Source: an uncultured Bacteroidales bacterium
GTDB lineage: Bacteria > Bacteroidota > Bacteroidia > Bacteroidales > UBA932
Length of the DNA stretch: 64,000 nucleotides
Assembly: GCA_949294195.1 (NCBI GenBank)
Contig: CASFGK010000016.1
Coordinates: 1-64,000, forward strand
Direction: 5' to 3'
Position numbers and translations under genes: made by a program. Shown in pieces: positions 62,930 to 64,000 of this stretch. The first letter of the stretch is position 1; every line of letters begins with the position of its first letter. The notes beneath the pieces are model-generated. The model was not told the DNA's origin and did no database searches. It was given only the letters and a program-made list of their open reading frames with translations.

Positions 62930-64000
62930 ATGAAGAACCTGTTATCGAAAATATGGATTCCTGCACTGCTGATCGGAATCGCCGCGATACAGTCCTTCGG
63001 GATTGACGCTGCCCGCACGGGGTTCATTTCCTCCGTTGCCGACTCCCTCAGACAGGCCAGAGTTGCAGACAGTTCTATCATCAAGGAATCGGTTGACTCT
63101 GAAACCGTTAAGGCTTCAGAGAATGTTATTCCCATACATTCCAACCAGGGAATAGCCTCAGTCATAGGCGAGATTTCATCAAAAGTGGATTCGGTAAGGT
63201 CCCTGACAGCGAGGGATACCATCATCCCGCCCGATTCGCTCAGACTTACGGATTCGATAAGATACAGATACTACGTGGAGCTCAAAGACGCTCCTACCAG
63301 ACAGTCCACAAGGGATTCGCTCATGGCAGCCGGAGATACCGTCCAGCTGAATCTTCTGGATTCCCTGTACAGGAAGGATTCTACCGAAATAGCCATCCGG
63401 GACTCCCTGATATGGTTCAACTCACTTCCGCGCAAGGAGCAGAAAAAAGTCATAAAGAAACAGGAACTCCCGATGTTGCTGGCCAGAATGGACAGTGTGC
63501 TGAACAGAAGAGACAGCATCATAGCAGCCAGAGACAGTATAATAGCAGCCACGCCGAGAATCCTGGAAACCTACGCCGTGCCGGACTCGATGCAGTACAA
63601 GAGACTCATAACGTGGACCCATGACAGGTATTTCAACAACGTGAACCTCCACGGACAGGATACCACCTACAACTATCATTTCTATGACTATCCGTTCTAC
63701 AAGAACGATGTGGAAGCGTCATATCTGGGAGTAATCGGCTCCCCGGTGCAGACCTACAACTATTTCAAGCGGGATGAGGAAGAGAATGTGGTTTTCTATA
63801 CCCCTTACAGGATTTACAACTATTCTCCCGAATCCCTTCCGATGTTCAATACAAAGACCCCTTATACCGAGCTTGCATACTGGGGAACGCTGTTCGCAAA
63901 CACTGACAAGGAAGAGTCGAACATCAAGATCCTGACGACACAGAACATCCTTCCCGAGCTAAACGTGACACTTGAGTACCACAGGTTCGGAGGCAACGGA
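62930..64000 (+). CDS. Putative porin (Porin_10-like), N-terminal part, cut by the window edge
   Basis: From the ATG at 62930 an open frame runs 357 codons to the window end with no stop. It starts with a signal peptide (KIWIPALLIGIAAIQSFG), then a low-complexity, charged segment with many Asp-Ser repeats (DSLRLTDSIRY, RRDSIIAARDSIIAA). From about residue 230 it has the barrel pattern of the Bacteroidota putative porin family: YNYHFYDYPFYKND, YLGVIGSPVQTYNYF, FYTPYRIYNYSPESL and YTELAYWGTLF. The family is probably a large outer-membrane channel. The rest of the barrel lies outside. Confidence 0.8.
   Translation, partial: MKNLLSKIWIPALLIGIAAIQSFGIDAARTGFISSVADSLRQARVADSSIIKESVDSETVKASENVIPIHSNQGIASVIGEISSKVDSVRSLTARDTIIPPDSLRLTDSIRYRYYVELKDAPTRQSTRDSLMAAGDTVQLNLLDSLYRKDSTEIAIRDSLIWFNSLPRKEQKKVIKKQELPMLLARMDSVLNRRDSIIAARDSIIAATPRILETYAVPDSMQYKRLITWTHDRYFNNVNLHGQDTTYNYHFYDYPFYKNDVEASYLGVIGSPVQTYNYFKRDEEENVVFYTPYRIYNYSPESLPMFNTKTPYTELAYWGTLFANTDKEESNIKILTTQNILPELNVTLEYHRFGGNG

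Overview
The window looks like a chromosomal segment of a gut-type Bacteroidales (Bacteroidota). The evidence is a SusC/SusD pair, a UpxY-type antiterminator heading a capsule locus, and at least six promoters of the class's own form (TTTG, 19-20 nt, TAnnTTTG). A GH2/GH31/GH29/sulfatase repertoire, a Porin_10-like protein and relaxed lipoprotein signals fit as well. Family or genus cannot be fixed from sequence alone. Most of the DNA is moderately GC-rich. The middle of the capsule locus (about 30.3-36.7 kb) is strikingly AT-rich.

Layout. 1-2.8 kb is the end of a mobile element: a partial gene, an excisionase-like HTH protein, a membrane protein and a tyrosine integrase. Three 15-bp repeats spaced exactly 41 bp apart lie just outside the integrase. 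3.0-4.1 kb holds a small acidic DUF2795-like gene and folE. 4.1-12.4 kb is a minus-strand polysaccharide utilisation locus (susC, susD, GH29 alpha-L-fucosidase, sulfatase). Its susC reading frame is broken at a run of seven G inside the signal-peptide region. 12.5-25 kb carries an esterase, htpG, a lipoprotein/outer-membrane pair, an acyl-CoA ligase, a HAD hydrolase, purT, the agmatine-to-putrescine genes (aguA, aguB) and a secreted C1 peptidase. 25.2-27.6 kb has grpE-dnaJ, rplS and tRNA-Arg, followed by an orphan gene with a possible GNAT-like fold.

28.7-41.3 kb is a capsule or exopolysaccharide locus read on the minus strand from upxY. In order of transcription it has a WecA-like initiating transferase, Wzx flippase, an F420H2-dehydrogenase-beta-like Fe-S protein, a pyruvyl transferase, GT2, Wzy polymerase, two GT4, GT2, a RhaM-like mutarotase and a UDP-sugar epimerase. 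41.7-50 kb has purC and a two-gene GH2-GH31 operon. The GH31 protein carries FN3, F5/8C, dockerin-like and cohesin-like modules.

50-64 kb has recX, a patatin with an outer-membrane barrel, rlmN, prmA, tRNA-Leu and an NtrC/NtrY-type two-component pair. These are followed by a MurU-like nucleotidyltransferase with an AmgK-like kinase fused to a RapZ C-terminal domain (probable cell-wall amino-sugar recycling). The window closes with pncB plus a nicotinamidase, and the first 357 codons of a putative porin cut by the window edge.

Most interesting points: the susC G7 frameshift (phase-variation tract or sequence error), the kinase-RapZ fusion next to a MurU partner, the 41-bp-periodic repeats at the integrase, a GG-N10-GC sigma-54-like site before grpE in a window that also encodes a sigma-54 activator with a GAFTDA loop, and a 13-bp word repeated three times inside the capsule Fe-S gene. 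I found no CRISPR array, no rRNA and no convincing riboswitch. The best case for something undescribed is the kinase-RapZ unit, but it rests on family recognition, not on evidence of novelty.
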